Positions 14,233-22,478 of a stretch of DNA of 24,439 bases are shown one piece after another (within the stretch, counting starts at the first letter, position 1; each line of letters starts with the position of its first letter). The DNA comes from CAZCBD01 sp964496755 (GTDB lineage: Bacteria; Bacteroidota; Ignavibacteria; Ignavibacteriales; Melioribacteraceae), in contig CAZCBD010000018.1 in the NCBI GenBank assembly GCA_964496755.1, positions 1 to 24,439 of the forward strand, given 5' to 3'. Under the pieces are notes generated by a model that saw only the letters and a list, made by a program, of their open reading frames with translations, did not search any database and was not told the DNA's origin. A program made the position numbers and the translations under genes.

Positions 14233-15138
14233 ATGACTAAAACCGGATATGTAACAATTATCGGATTACCTAATGCAGGCAAATCCACCTTGATGAATGC
14301 TTTGCTGGGCGAGCGATTATCAATAATTACCAATAAACCACAAACTACACGCAAACGAATTCTCGGGATTTTAAGTGATGAAAATCATCAGATAATTTTT
14401 TTGGATACTCCCGGAATTTTGGATCCATCCTATCTTTTGCAAGAAAAGATGATGAAAGAAGTTGAACGTTCAATTGATGATGCTGATTTACTTGTTGCAA
14501 TGATAGATTTAAAAACAGATCCCAAAGGTGAATTGTTTTTTCAAAATGATAAAATTATTTCAAAATTAAATAAATTAAGTTCAAAGAAAATATTATTACT
14601 AAATAAAATTGATTTATCAGATTCAAAAAGTATTGAACAGACAGCTTTGCTGATAAAAGAAAAAAAAATATTCGACCGTATTTTGGGAATCTCTGCTCTT
14701 GCAAAATTTAATATTGATATTCTTCTTGAAACAATAAAAGAATATTTGCCGGAACATCCGAAATACTATCCGGATGATAGACTTACCGATGAAACCGAAA
14801 GATTTTTTGTATCCGAAATTATTAGAGAAAAAATTCTATTACTGTACAAAGAAGAAATACCCTATAGCGTAGAAGTAATAATAGAGGAATTTAAAGAAAG
14901 AGCAAAAGGGAAAGATTTTGTTCAAGCTTCAATTATTGTTGAACGTAATACGCAAAAGAGAATAATTATCGGGAAAAATGGAGAAGCAATTAAGAAATTG
15001 GGAGAAGTTTCAAGGGGTGCTATTGATGACTTTCTACAACGTTCGGTTTATTTGGATTTAAGAGTTAAAGTTAAATCCGGTTGGCGAAATGATAATAGAC
15101 AATTGAAAAAATTTGGATACCAAGTTGGTGATGAATAA
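14233..15138 (+). CDS. era: GTPase Era
   Basis: 301 residues, the normal length. Era is an essential GTPase that binds the 3' end of 16S rRNA during 30S assembly. The G1 P-loop G-L-P-N-A-G-K-S-T is at 11-19, G2 lies around the T-T-R at 38-40, G3 D-T-P-G at 58-61, G4 N-K-I-D at 124-127, and G5 S-A-L-A about residue 154. The C-terminal KH domain (~200-285) contains I-I-V-E-R-N-T-Q-K-R and the G-K-N-G-E-A-I-K-K-L RNA-binding loop. All expected motifs are intact. There is no strong Shine-Dalgarno before the ATG at 14233. It opens a tightly packed series of seven genes: the stop shares a base with the acylphosphatase start (TAATG). The 77-bp gap after the anti-sigma gene shows no clear terminator, so some read-through is possible. 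Confidence 0.96.
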   Translation: MTKTGYVTIIGLPNAGKSTLMNALLGERLSIITNKPQTTRKRILGILSDENHQIIFLDTPGILDPSYLLQEKMMKEVERSIDDADLLVAMIDLKTDPKGELFFQNDKIISKLNKLSSKKILLLNKIDLSDSKSIEQTALLIKEKKIFDRILGISALAKFNIDILLETIKEYLPEHPKYYPDDRLTDETERFFVSEIIREKILLLYKEEIPYSVEVIIEEFKERAKGKDFVQASIIVERNTQKRIIIGKNGEAIKKLGEVSRGAIDDFLQRSVYLDLRVKVKSGWRNDNRQLKKFGYQVGDE

Positions 15139-15422
15139 TGCACGCTACAAAAATTCGGACCGAAATAATTGTTAAAGGCTTGGTGCAAGGTGTTGGGTTT
15201 AGATACTTTGTTTTGAGAAAGGCCGAAGAATTAGGAGTTTTTGGTTTTACTAAAAATCTTTACACTGGCGAAGTGCAAATTATAGTTGAAGGTGAAAAAT
15301 ATAAAATTGATTCTTTTATTGATGCTGTGAAAATAGGGCCGATCCACGCACAAGTAAAATCAATCAGAGTTTATGAAAAAGAATTTAGAAATGAATTTTC
15401 AAAATTTGAAATAAGGTATTAA
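15138..15422 (+). CDS. acyP: Acylphosphatase
   Basis: 94 residues, the usual single-domain size. It hydrolyses carboxyl-phosphate bonds such as acetyl phosphate. The phosphate-binding loop V-K-G-L-V-Q-G-V-G-F-R-Y (12-23) contains the catalytic Arg22, and the G-F-T-K-N-L segment (36-41) has the catalytic Asn40, followed by the V-Q-I-I-V-E-G-E strand. There is no signal peptide, so it is cytoplasmic. Its ATG uses the last base of the era stop codon and its own stop is immediately followed by the ispF ATG, so translation of era, acyP and ispF is probably coupled. The gene symbol is the conventional one for this family; other substrates are possible in vivo. Confidence 0.95.
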   Translation: MHATKIRTEIIVKGLVQGVGFRYFVLRKAEELGVFGFTKNLYTGEVQIIVEGEKYKIDSFIDAVKIGPIHAQVKSIRVYEKEFRNEFSKFEIRY

Positions 15423-15902
15423 ATGAACATTAGAATTGGAAATGGTTACGATGTACATGCCTTTAAAGAAGGCAGAAAACTTTTTTTGGGTGGAGTGGAA
15501 ATAGCTCATAAAAAAGGCTTGAACGGGCATTCGGATGCTGATGTTTTATTGCATGCAATTTGTGATGCGCTGCTTGGGGCATTGGCTTTGGGTGATATCG
15601 GAAAACATTTTCCGGATAATGATGAATCGTTGAAAGATGTTGACAGTAAGCTTTTACTTGAAAATGTTTATAAATTAATTAAAAAACACAGGTATAAAAT
15701 TATAAACATTGATTCAATAATTGTGGCACAAAAGCCTAAGCTTCAAGAGTATATTCTTCTGATGCGGGAAACTATTGCAAATATTGTGAATATTGAAGTT
15801 TCGCAAATATCGATAAAGGCAACAACTACAGAACACTTGGGTTTTGCCGGTAGAGAAGAGGGGATAGAATCGTATGCTGTTGCACTTTTGGAAAGGATGT
15901 AA
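15423..15902 (+). CDS. ispF: 2-C-methyl-D-erythritol 2,4-cyclodiphosphate synthase
   Basis: 159 residues, standard length. It converts CDP-ME 2-phosphate to 2-C-methyl-D-erythritol 2,4-cyclodiphosphate with loss of CMP, in the non-mevalonate isoprenoid pathway. Metal ligands are visible: Asp10 and His12 in G-N-G-Y-D-V-H, and His44 in D-A-D-V-L-L-H-A. The substrate loop L-G-D-I-G-K-H-F-P-D-N-D is intact, as is the C-terminal I-K-A-T-T-T-E-H-L-G-F-A-G-R-E-E-G-I. No ispD is fused or adjacent. It begins directly after the acylphosphatase stop and ends directly before the DedA start. Its presence implies the organism makes isoprenoids by the MEP pathway, as most Bacteroidota-group bacteria do. Confidence 0.96.
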   Translation: MNIRIGNGYDVHAFKEGRKLFLGGVEIAHKKGLNGHSDADVLLHAICDALLGALALGDIGKHFPDNDESLKDVDSKLLLENVYKLIKKHRYKIINIDSIIVAQKPKLQEYILLMRETIANIVNIEVSQISIKATTTEHLGFAGREEGIESYAVALLERM

Positions 15903-16520
15903 ATGTTAGAATCAATAATTCAATTTATAGGAAGTCTCGATACTTTTTGGTTATATGTAATTTTATTCTTCTTTGCTTTTATTGAAAATGTATTTCCTCC
16001 TTCGCCTAGCGATTTGGTCGTAATAATAGGAGCATCTCTGATTAGTTCAACTGCTTTGGGGTTTCTACCCGTTTTGTTTATTACAAGTTTGGGTAGTGCG
16101 CTTGGCTTTATTTTAATGTATTTCGTAGGCAAATATTTTGGTCATAAAATACAAGCTCAAAATAAATTTAAATTTATTACAAAGGAAAGTTTTGAAAAGA
16201 CTGGCGATTGGTTTAGTAAATACGGATATAAATTGATTTTGGTAAATAGATTTTTACCCGGCACCCGTTCGGTAATTAGTTTTTTTTCCGGTGTCTATCG
16301 ATTAAAAATATTTCACACATTTATCTCTGCTTCGGTAAGTGCATTTTTATGGAACATTACGATAATTTATTTGGGAATGCTTTTAGGAAATAATGTAACA
16401 CAGATAGATTTTTACTTATCAACTTATTCTAAAATAATTATTGCTCTCACTATAATTGTTGCGTTAATTATTTTGACACGGTTCATTATAAAAAAAAGAA
16501 AGAAAGGAAATGAAAAATAA
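15903..16520 (+). CDS. DedA family membrane protein
   Basis: 205 residues with 4-5 hydrophobic segments. DedA (SNARE-associated, VTT) features are an E-N-V-F-P-P-S-P-S-D motif (~28-37), a G-x-x-L-G-F-I-L-M-Y-F-V-G-K-Y-F-G region, a Gly-rich central stretch, and N-R-F-L-P-G-T-R-S-V-I-S-F-F-S-G (115-130). The R-F-x-P-G-x-R-x-x-x-S-x-x-A/S-G motif defines the family. Members are proposed to move lipids such as undecaprenyl phosphate or phosphatidylethanolamine across the inner membrane, but the substrate here is not known. The C-terminus is a basic tail. It starts directly after ispF and overlaps the start of lnt by 11 bp, so a role in envelope biogenesis beside lipoprotein acylation is consistent. 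Confidence 0.9.
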   Translation: MLESIIQFIGSLDTFWLYVILFFFAFIENVFPPSPSDLVVIIGASLISSTALGFLPVLFITSLGSALGFILMYFVGKYFGHKIQAQNKFKFITKESFEKTGDWFSKYGYKLILVNRFLPGTRSVISFFSGVYRLKIFHTFISASVSAFLWNITIIYLGMLLGNNVTQIDFYLSTYSKIIIALTIIVALIILTRFIIKKRKKGNEK

Positions 16521-18162
16521 AAACCTTTTATCTTTTATTTTTCCTTCAAAGGAAAATGGTTCGGCAATCTTAAGCGGTCTTCTTTTAGGCTTATCTTTCC
16601 CTCCTATAAATATATTTCCGCTAATGTTTTTTGCTTTGGTTCCGTATTTTTTTTCGATTAAAGATAAAACGACTTTAGCAGAGATTAATAAAACCACCTA
16701 TCTATTTGGATTTTCATTTTCACTTGTAACTCTTTATTGGGTAGGGAGCTGGATGCCGGATTCCGATCCGTTTTTAAGAATAAGTGGAATTGCTTTATTA
16801 TTTTTTAATCCGATTCTTTTTTTAATTCCTTCAAGTTTGTATAGTTTAAGTTTAAAACACTTCTATTTTATTAAAAATAAAAAGAAATTATTATTCTTAT
16901 TTCCCGTCTTTTGGGTTGCTTATGAGCATATATATACTTTAACGGATTTGAGATTTCCATGGCTGGTTTTGGGGCATGGACTTGCTTATTTTAATAAGTA
17001 TATTCAAATTGCCGATATTATTGGAGCAAACGGATTTTCATTACTAGTAGTTTTACTTAATGTATTAGCATTTAAAACTATTACAACCTTTATTGAAAGA
17101 AAAAAACTAATTAATAATTTTATTGTGTTGTTTGTAGGCATCTTTTTACTTCCTCTATTTTATTCTTTTTTTATTTCCAATAAGATAACAGATACTAAAA
17201 AAGTTAGAGTTGGAATTATTCAACCGAATTTTAATCCATGGAAAAAATGGGAAACCGGATCGCTTAATAAACAGTTGGAAATATATTTTTCACTTTCTCA
17301 AAAGGCAATTAAAAAAGGTGCTGAAATTATTGTGTGGCCTGAATCTGCCTTACCGGTTTTTATTAGAACTTTACCCTACAAAAGCGAAGAAAACAAAATA
17401 CGAGAATTTGTAGAGAAAAATAATATTAGTTTAATAACAGGTATGCCTGATATTGAATATTTTTATAATCCTAATACTTTCCCAAAGGATGCAAAGATTT
17501 CAAAATCAGGAAATACGGCCTATCGTAGTTTTAACTCAATATTACTTTATAGTTCTACTTCAGATTTTGTACAATCGTATCACAAAAAACTGTTAGTTCC
17601 TTTTGGCGAAGGAACGCCCTTTGCAGACGAATTAACTTTTCTGAAAGATTTAATTAAATGGGGAGTAGGCCTTTCCGGTTGGAATAAAGGCACAGGTGCA
17701 AAAGTTTTGTCAACAACAACAAGCAATTACAATTCATTAAAAATCGGTGCTGTAATTTGTATCGAATCGATATACCAAAACTATGTTGCCGATTTTGCAA
17801 AACTCGGAGCGGAAATTTTAATTGTGGTTACAAACGATAGTTGGTATGGTAATTCAAGTGGGCCATATCAGCATGAAGCAATTTCAATTTTAAGAGCCGT
17901 TGAAAATAGAAAGTATATAGTTAGAGCTGCAAATGGTGGAATAAGTGCTGTTATTAACAAGAACGGTGAAATCATAAAGGAAACGGAAATGTATGAAAGA
18001 GGTTTTCTAACAGCTGATATTTTTCCGAACAGCGAGAAAACTTTTTTTACAAAACATCCGAGAATTATTCCTGATGGCGCACTAATTATTTCGAGTTTGA
18101 TATTTTTAATTTGTATATATTTTAAGTTTAAAGTAAAGAGAAAACAAAATGAGAATAATTGA
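16510..18162 (+). CDS. lnt: Apolipoprotein N-acyltransferase
   Basis: 550 residues. It adds the third acyl chain to the N-terminal Cys of lipoproteins in the periplasmic leaflet. The N-terminal ~220 residues hold about seven membrane helices, including L-L-L-G-L-S-F-P-P, W-V-G-S-W and the L-R-F-P-W-L-V-L-G-H segment. From ~233 a nitrilase-like domain (V-R-V-G-I-I-Q-P-N-F-N) carries the catalytic triad: Glu278 in V-W-P-E-S-A, Lys359 in Y-H-K-K-L-L-V-P-F-G-E, and Cys417 in A-V-I-C-I-E-S. T-N-D-S-W-Y follows. A last helix closes the protein. Every catalytic residue is present. The reading frame begins inside dedA (11 bp) and the stop lies 14 bp inside ltaE. Lipoproteins such as the DUF4249 and M3 peptidase proteins here are possible substrates. 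Confidence 0.96.
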   Translation: MKNKNLLSFIFPSKENGSAILSGLLLGLSFPPINIFPLMFFALVPYFFSIKDKTTLAEINKTTYLFGFSFSLVTLYWVGSWMPDSDPFLRISGIALLFFNPILFLIPSSLYSLSLKHFYFIKNKKKLLFLFPVFWVAYEHIYTLTDLRFPWLVLGHGLAYFNKYIQIADIIGANGFSLLVVLLNVLAFKTITTFIERKKLINNFIVLFVGIFLLPLFYSFFISNKITDTKKVRVGIIQPNFNPWKKWETGSLNKQLEIYFSLSQKAIKKGAEIIVWPESALPVFIRTLPYKSEENKIREFVEKNNISLITGMPDIEYFYNPNTFPKDAKISKSGNTAYRSFNSILLYSSTSDFVQSYHKKLLVPFGEGTPFADELTFLKDLIKWGVGLSGWNKGTGAKVLSTTTSNYNSLKIGAVICIESIYQNYVADFAKLGAEILIVVTNDSWYGNSSGPYQHEAISILRAVENRKYIVRAANGGISAVINKNGEIIKETEMYERGFLTADIFPNSEKTFFTKHPRIIPDGALIISSLIFLICIYFKFKVKRKQNENN

Positions 18163-19177
18163 TTTAAGAAGCGATACGGTTACAAAACCTTCGGCTGAAA
18201 TGCGCAGAGCAATCTACGAAGCAGAAGTTGGTGATGATGTTTATAAAGAAGATCCTACTGTAATTGAATTGGAAAATTACGCAGCAGAGCTCTTAGGTAA
18301 GGAGGCCGCTCTTTTTGTGCCGAGTGGTGTGATGGCCAATCAGATTTGTTTAAATGTTTTAACTTCGCCCGCCGATGAAGTTATCTGTCATAAAGATGCC
18401 CATATTTTTCATTTCGAATCCGGAACACCGGCAGCTAACAGTGGAATTCAACTTTTTAGAGCAGAAGGTGCAAACGGGATTTTGGATGTGGATAAATTGC
18501 AAAATATGATTCGACCAAAATCGGCTTATTATATGCCGCGCACACGGGTTGTTGCAATTGAGAATACTCACAACATGTGCGGAGGTATTATTCAGCCGAT
18601 AGAAAAAATTCAGGAATTATATGAATTTGTTGCGGCTAATAATTTATATTTTCATTTAGATGGTGCAAGACTTTGGAATGCGGTTGCAGAAACCGATATT
18701 TCAGCGGCAGAGTACTCAAAATATTTCGATACGGTTTCTGTTTGTTTGTCCAAAGGGTTGGGGGCACCTATTGGGTCAATCATTGCCTCGGATAAAGGTG
18801 TAATTGAGGAAGCTTTTAGGATTCGAAAAGCTTGGGGCGGAGGAATGCGCCAAGCTGGAATTATTGCTGCTGCCGGTTTATATGCTCTTAAGAATAATAT
18901 TTCGAGGTTAAAAGAAGATCATGAAAAAGCTAAGATTTTTGCGCAAAAAATAAATGAAATAGATGATTTGGAAGTTGATTTAAATCTTGTACAAACTAAT
19001 ATAATTATGTTTAAAAGTATTAAATTAGAAGATGAAGAATTGATAAAAAAATGCAAAGAAAAAGGATTGTTAATTTCACACGGTCAACCCGGAGTATTAA
19101 GAGCTGTTACCCATTTAGATGTTAATTTCGAAGATATTGAATATGCAGGCAGGGTTTTAGAAGAAATATTTGTGTAG
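18149..19177 (+). CDS. ltaE: Low-specificity L-threonine aldolase
   Basis: 342 residues, normal for the enzyme. It is a PLP-dependent fold-type I aldolase that splits L-threonine or L-allo-threonine to glycine and acetaldehyde. The N-terminus I-D-L-R-S-D-T-V-T-K-P-S (3-14) is the family start, followed by G-D-D-V-Y-K-E-D-P-T (28-37). The substrate segment P-S-G-V-M-A-N-Q lies at 58-65, F-H-L-D-G-A-R-L-W-N (168-177) contains the PLP-ring Asp, and the Schiff-base Lys202 sits in S-K-G-L-G-A-P-I-G-S. It overlaps the lnt stop by 14 bp with AAGAGA just upstream of the ATG. It has no functional link to lnt and is probably in the unit only by co-transcription. The downstream gap to the exonuclease gene is 31 bp. 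Confidence 0.95.
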   Translation: MRIIDLRSDTVTKPSAEMRRAIYEAEVGDDVYKEDPTVIELENYAAELLGKEAALFVPSGVMANQICLNVLTSPADEVICHKDAHIFHFESGTPAANSGIQLFRAEGANGILDVDKLQNMIRPKSAYYMPRTRVVAIENTHNMCGGIIQPIEKIQELYEFVAANNLYFHLDGARLWNAVAETDISAAEYSKYFDTVSVCLSKGLGAPIGSIIASDKGVIEEAFRIRKAWGGGMRQAGIIAAAGLYALKNNISRLKEDHEKAKIFAQKINEIDDLEVDLNLVQTNIIMFKSIKLEDEELIKKCKEKGLLISHGQPGVLRAVTHLDVNFEDIEYAGRVLEEIFV

Positions 19178-19208
19178 GATTTATTTAACATTAAAATATA
19201 AATTCTAA

Positions 19209-19889
19209 ATGAAACTGATTTTTGATATTGAAACTGTTGGGATGAACTTTAATGATTTGGATGATTCCCAACAGGAATATTTATTGCGCTATGCAATTAA
19301 AGAACCGAATCAAGAAATTCGAGAATCAAAAATTTTTGACGCCATTAGATACCTGAACCTTTATCCTTTTACTGCAAAAATAGTTTCACTGGCTTTGTTA
19401 AATATTGAAACAGAGAAACTGCTTGTTTTGTTTTTAGGGAAAACTGAGGACAGCTTTAACGATTCTGAAAATAATATAAAATATCGAGCATTTAGTGAGC
19501 CCGAACTGATCAAAATATTTTGGGAACAGGTTGCCAAATCCAATCAGTTAATATCCTTTAACGGAAAAAATTTTGATCTGCCGTTTATAACCATTAGATC
19601 TGCAATTCATCAAATAAAACCTACAAAAAACTTCCATAAAAAGTATCGTAAAAACCATATTGACTTACTTGATGAATTTACATTTTATGGAAAGATTAGA
19701 AAGTTTAATTTTGACTTTTATTGTAAATCATTTGGTATAAAATCGCCCAAAACGATTGATGTAAACGGCATGAAAATAAATGAATTATTTTATAATGATG
19801 AAGTAAAAAAGATTGCCGAGTATTGTGCTAAAGATGTGAAAGCTACATTTGAATTGTACAAGATTTGGAAGGAATTTTTAAATTATTAA
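19209..19889 (+). CDS. DEDDy 3'-5' exonuclease, PolB-exo-like
   Basis: 226 residues. RNase H-like fold with the DEDD metal-binding set visible: F-D-I-E-T-V (Asp6, Glu8), S-F-N-G-K-N-F-D-L-P (Asp123), H-I-D-L-L-D (Asp152), and Y-C-A-K-D-V (Tyr205, Asp209), whose Y-x3-D spacing makes it DEDDy. The G-K-N-F-D-L-P and C-A-K-D-V patterns match the predicted-exonuclease family related to the proofreading domain of family-B polymerases. It stands alone without a polymerase domain, so it may act in nucleic acid repair or RNA processing. It is cytoplasmic, with no membrane segment. It is the last gene of the era-to-exonuclease series and is followed by a 316-bp gap. The exact substrate is unknown. Confidence 0.88.
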   Translation: MKLIFDIETVGMNFNDLDDSQQEYLLRYAIKEPNQEIRESKIFDAIRYLNLYPFTAKIVSLALLNIETEKLLVLFLGKTEDSFNDSENNIKYRAFSEPELIKIFWEQVAKSNQLISFNGKNFDLPFITIRSAIHQIKPTKNFHKKYRKNHIDLLDEFTFYGKIRKFNFDFYCKSFGIKSPKTIDVNGMKINELFYNDEVKKIAEYCAKDVKATFELYKIWKEFLNY

Positions 19890-20098
19890 GTAGGTTGTAT
19901 AAAATAATATTCTATGGGTGTATTGTAAATTGTACAATTGCAGAATGCTTTCCCTCCGAAACAGCGTTAAACTCTCAATTGAATTTGGCACACAGATTGA
20001 TTCTATTATAACCTCTCGAGGCATGGGGAGAATGTGTTGTGGGAATTGCACTTATTTTGTTGGGAAAATTAGTGTACTGTCTTCTAAAAAGTGATTAA

Positions 20099-20151
20099 CT
20101 TGTTGGCTCCGCCTGGGGGGGTGGAGCTAAACAAGACCCTACCGGGCGGAA
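20099..20151 (+). other. GC-rich hairpin element, two alternative stems
   Basis: GCTCCGCC (20107-20114) can pair with GGTGGAGC (20121-20128, one G-U) around a 6-nt loop, extended by CTTGTT (20099 onward) with AACAAG (20131-20136). Alternatively TCCGCC (20109-20114) pairs perfectly with GGCGGA (20146-20151). The two stems share bases and exclude each other. There is no T run directly after either, so a simple terminator is unlikely. Identity unknown: a structured RNA, protein site or mobile-element remnant are all possible. Confidence 0.4.
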
Positions 20152-20153
20152 AA

Positions 20154-20184
20154 TTGATTTTTGTTTTTACAAATGATAAATTTG
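20154..20184 (+). promoter_or_regulatory. Possible Bacteroidota-type promoter of the TonB receptor
   Basis: TAAATTTG (20177-20184) fits the Bacteroidota -7 consensus TAnnTTTG, with a weak ATTG (20154-20157) 19 nt upstream in place of the -33 TTTG. Transcription would start near 20190, just before the AAGGGG ribosome site. The box is AT-rich and could be chance; whether this lineage uses that consensus is uncertain. Confidence 0.3.
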
Positions 20185-20205
20185 AAATAAACTATTGAAG
20201 GGGTT

Positions 20206-22446
20206 ATGAGTTTTCATTTTTCAATCAGATTTCGTTTAATATCTTTTCTTTTACTTTTTACAATTCATTCATTTTCTCAAAATGTTGGGACAATCCAAGG
20301 GGTTGTAACCGATGCTAATTCGGGTGAAGCTCTTGCTTTCAGCAATGTGTTGTTGATTGGGAAAGATATTGGTGCCTCTACAAACGATAGAGGAATTTTC
20401 GTAATTACCGGTTTGAAAGTCAGAAAGGTTTACAAACTGAAAGCTTCGTACATAGGTTATGAAGATCAGATAATTTCTGTTTACGTTAAAGGTGGCGGCA
20501 TAACTCAAGTTAAGTTTTCGCTGAAACCTATTAGTTTAGAATTACAGACTGTTGAAAAGATCGGGCATCGTATTGCCAAATCAAATGCAACAGATGTTAG
20601 TTTGCAAAGAATTTCGATTACGGAATTGAAATCTTTGCCGCGCGGAGTTGAACCGGATGTGTTTAGATCAATTCAATATATGTCCGGAGTTAGATCTATG
20701 GGTGATGCTTCGGCTCGATATTATGTTAGAGGTGGAGCAAGTAATCAGAATTTAGTTACACTCGATGGCGTTGATATTTATAATCCTTACCATGCCATGG
20801 GAATTTTTAGTTCGATAAATCCAGATATCATTAATAATGTTGAGTTTTATAAAGGTGGTTTTACTGCCGAGTATAGCGGAAGAATTTCATCGGTATTAAA
20901 AGTTATTACTAATGATGGAAACAAGAATAAGATTTCTGCCGGCGCAAGTTTAAGTTATCTGGCCGGCAAAGCAATTGTTGAGGGACCAATCGGTATAGGC
21001 TCGTTTTATCTTGCAGGAAGAAAAAGCTATTCTTCGAAAATTCTGGATAAATTTTTAAATGATAAAAGTGCTCCCGTAAATTTTTATGATTTAAATTTTA
21101 AAATTTCTTTTTTACCCAAATATCTTTTTGAAAAATCAAAGTTTACTGTTGAAGCATTTTTGAGTAAAGATAATATTACCAATAAAAAAAGTACCTTGGA
21201 GGATTATCAATGGAAATCAAATTTCTATAGTATTAATTGGTTTCAATTTACTGATTCTCCTTTGTTTTTTAACGTAAACTTTTCATCCAGTAATTTTGTA
21301 GGGGAGCTTTTACCAAATTATAGCGGATTGGATTACAAAAAAACCTCGATTTCAGATTTTACTATTAAAACCGATTTAACTTATGTTTATCCAAGTAAAG
21401 ATGAATTAGGTATTGGGATTCATATTAAAGAAGTTCATTCTTCGCTCAAAGTTGGTAATGACAAAAAGAGGTATATTGATCTTTCACCCTATGGCACAAA
21501 TATAAGCGTTTATGCTAAATATAAATTCCTAAGATATAAAAACTTAGGAATTGATGCCGGTACAATTTTGAATTTAACTCGTTTGGCAGTTGGTACCGCC
21601 GGAATAAAGTTATTCGAACCGCGATTAAGTATGACATACAGAGTAAATGAATCTTTAGCCTTCAAAGCAGCTTGGGGTGTTTACAATCAGGAGTTGACAA
21701 CAGTAACAGATGAAGATGATATTTTTGCTGTTTTTGAACCATGGATAATTATTCCGAAGTATTTGGATCCTACTCAAGCTATACATTACATAGCCGGTTT
21801 AGATTTTAGTTATAATCAAATCTTTTCGGCTCAAATTGAAGGCTATTATAAAAAAATAAATAACATAGCATTACTAAATGAAAATAAATTCCTTCCTTCG
21901 GAACCCGATTTAATTAATGCCAATGGTGAAGCTTACGGACTAGATGCAAACGTTAATCTGAATTTTGGAGATGTTGTTTTTACAGCAAATTATTCTTTGG
22001 GATGGGTTTATCAGACGGTTTATAATTTCCGATATCCTCCTAAATATGACTCGCGCCATGTTTTGAATCTTTCGGCGGATTGGAATCTTGGTGCAGGTTG
22101 GAAATTAAGTGCTGTTTGGGTTTATAATACAGGACATCCTTTTACACAAGCCACGGGCTTTTATCATAAGTGGAATCCTCTTTCAGGTTATGTCGATTCA
22201 ATTTTTAAAGATTATTTTATAATTTCAATTTTATCAACACGTAATGGGCATAGGCTTCCGGATTATCACAGGTTGGATTTAAGTCTTTCAAAAAAAATAA
22301 AACTTCCGTTTGCATTGGTTACTCTAAATTTCAGTGTTTTGAATGCTTATGATAGAGCTAATCTTTTTTATTTTAATAGAAAAACCGGTCAAAGGGTTAA
22401 TATGCTGCCAATTTTACCAACGGCTACAGTGAGGGTAGAAATATGA
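20206..22446 (+). CDS. TonB-dependent receptor with carboxypeptidase-regulatory-like domain
   Basis: 746 residues. A signal peptide (hydrophobic residues ~9-22, cleaved after H-S-F-S-Q) is followed by a CarboxypepD_reg-like beta-sandwich (~26-112: G-T-I-Q-G-V-V-T-D-A-N-S-G-E-A-L, then G-I-F-V-I-T-G-L). A TonB plug follows (~135-240), with the segment Y-V-R-G-G-A-S-N-Q-N-L-V-T-L-D-G-V-D-I-Y and the N-x-V-E-F-Y-K-G-G-F near 216-225. The rest is a beta-barrel, shorter than SusC (~1000 residues) and closer to small FecA/CirA-like receptors of this group. It imports a ligand across the outer membrane using TonB energy. The ATG at 20206 has AAGGGG at 20199-20203. It overlaps the DUF4249 lipoprotein by 4 bp, a frequent pairing in Bacteroidota, so both likely act as a receptor-lipoprotein pair. 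Ligand unknown. Confidence 0.93.
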   Translation: MSFHFSIRFRLISFLLLFTIHSFSQNVGTIQGVVTDANSGEALAFSNVLLIGKDIGASTNDRGIFVITGLKVRKVYKLKASYIGYEDQIISVYVKGGGITQVKFSLKPISLELQTVEKIGHRIAKSNATDVSLQRISITELKSLPRGVEPDVFRSIQYMSGVRSMGDASARYYVRGGASNQNLVTLDGVDIYNPYHAMGIFSSINPDIINNVEFYKGGFTAEYSGRISSVLKVITNDGNKNKISAGASLSYLAGKAIVEGPIGIGSFYLAGRKSYSSKILDKFLNDKSAPVNFYDLNFKISFLPKYLFEKSKFTVEAFLSKDNITNKKSTLEDYQWKSNFYSINWFQFTDSPLFFNVNFSSSNFVGELLPNYSGLDYKKTSISDFTIKTDLTYVYPSKDELGIGIHIKEVHSSLKVGNDKKRYIDLSPYGTNISVYAKYKFLRYKNLGIDAGTILNLTRLAVGTAGIKLFEPRLSMTYRVNESLAFKAAWGVYNQELTTVTDEDDIFAVFEPWIIIPKYLDPTQAIHYIAGLDFSYNQIFSAQIEGYYKKINNIALLNENKFLPSEPDLINANGEAYGLDANVNLNFGDVVFTANYSLGWVYQTVYNFRYPPKYDSRHVLNLSADWNLGAGWKLSAVWVYNTGHPFTQATGFYHKWNPLSGYVDSIFKDYFIISILSTRNGHRLPDYHRLDLSLSKKIKLPFALVTLNFSVLNAYDRANLFYFNRKTGQRVNMLPILPTATVRVEI

Positions 22447-22478
22447 AAAAAGGAATTTATATGAAAAAAGGAATTTAT
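22443..22478 (+). repeat. 18-bp exact tandem duplication at the DUF4249 start
   Basis: ATGAAAAAAGGAATTTAT occurs at 22443-22460 and again at 22461-22478. Each copy provides an ATG and the codons M-K-K-G-I-Y. It is a recent in-frame duplication giving two start sites and a longer positively charged n-region. Confidence 0.95.

Larger units (their letters stand above)
19890..20205. other. 316-bp gap between exonuclease and TonB receptor genes
   Basis: No convincing gene. The first ~200 bp are ordinary intergenic DNA with a 12-bp perfect palindrome AATTGTACAATT (19928-19939), which could be an operator. A segment at 20101-20150 has 33 G/C of 50 bases, well above its surroundings, and folds into hairpins (separate entry). 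A 23-codon frame at 20023-20094 with a C-C-G-N-C motif is too short and unsupported to call. The last 50 bp contain a possible promoter and the ribosome site of the receptor. Confidence 0.6.

Noticed and set aside
20023..20094. 23-codon ORF with a C-C-G-N-C motif in the gap before the TonB receptor.
   Set aside because: It is very short, its coding signal is weak, and no homologous small-protein family is recognised. Kept as a note, not a gene.
20303..20327. A further TGTAACC at the start of the TonB receptor.
   Set aside because: No GTC-containing -10 box lies 16-18 nt downstream, and it lies inside coding sequence. The single 7-mer is chance.
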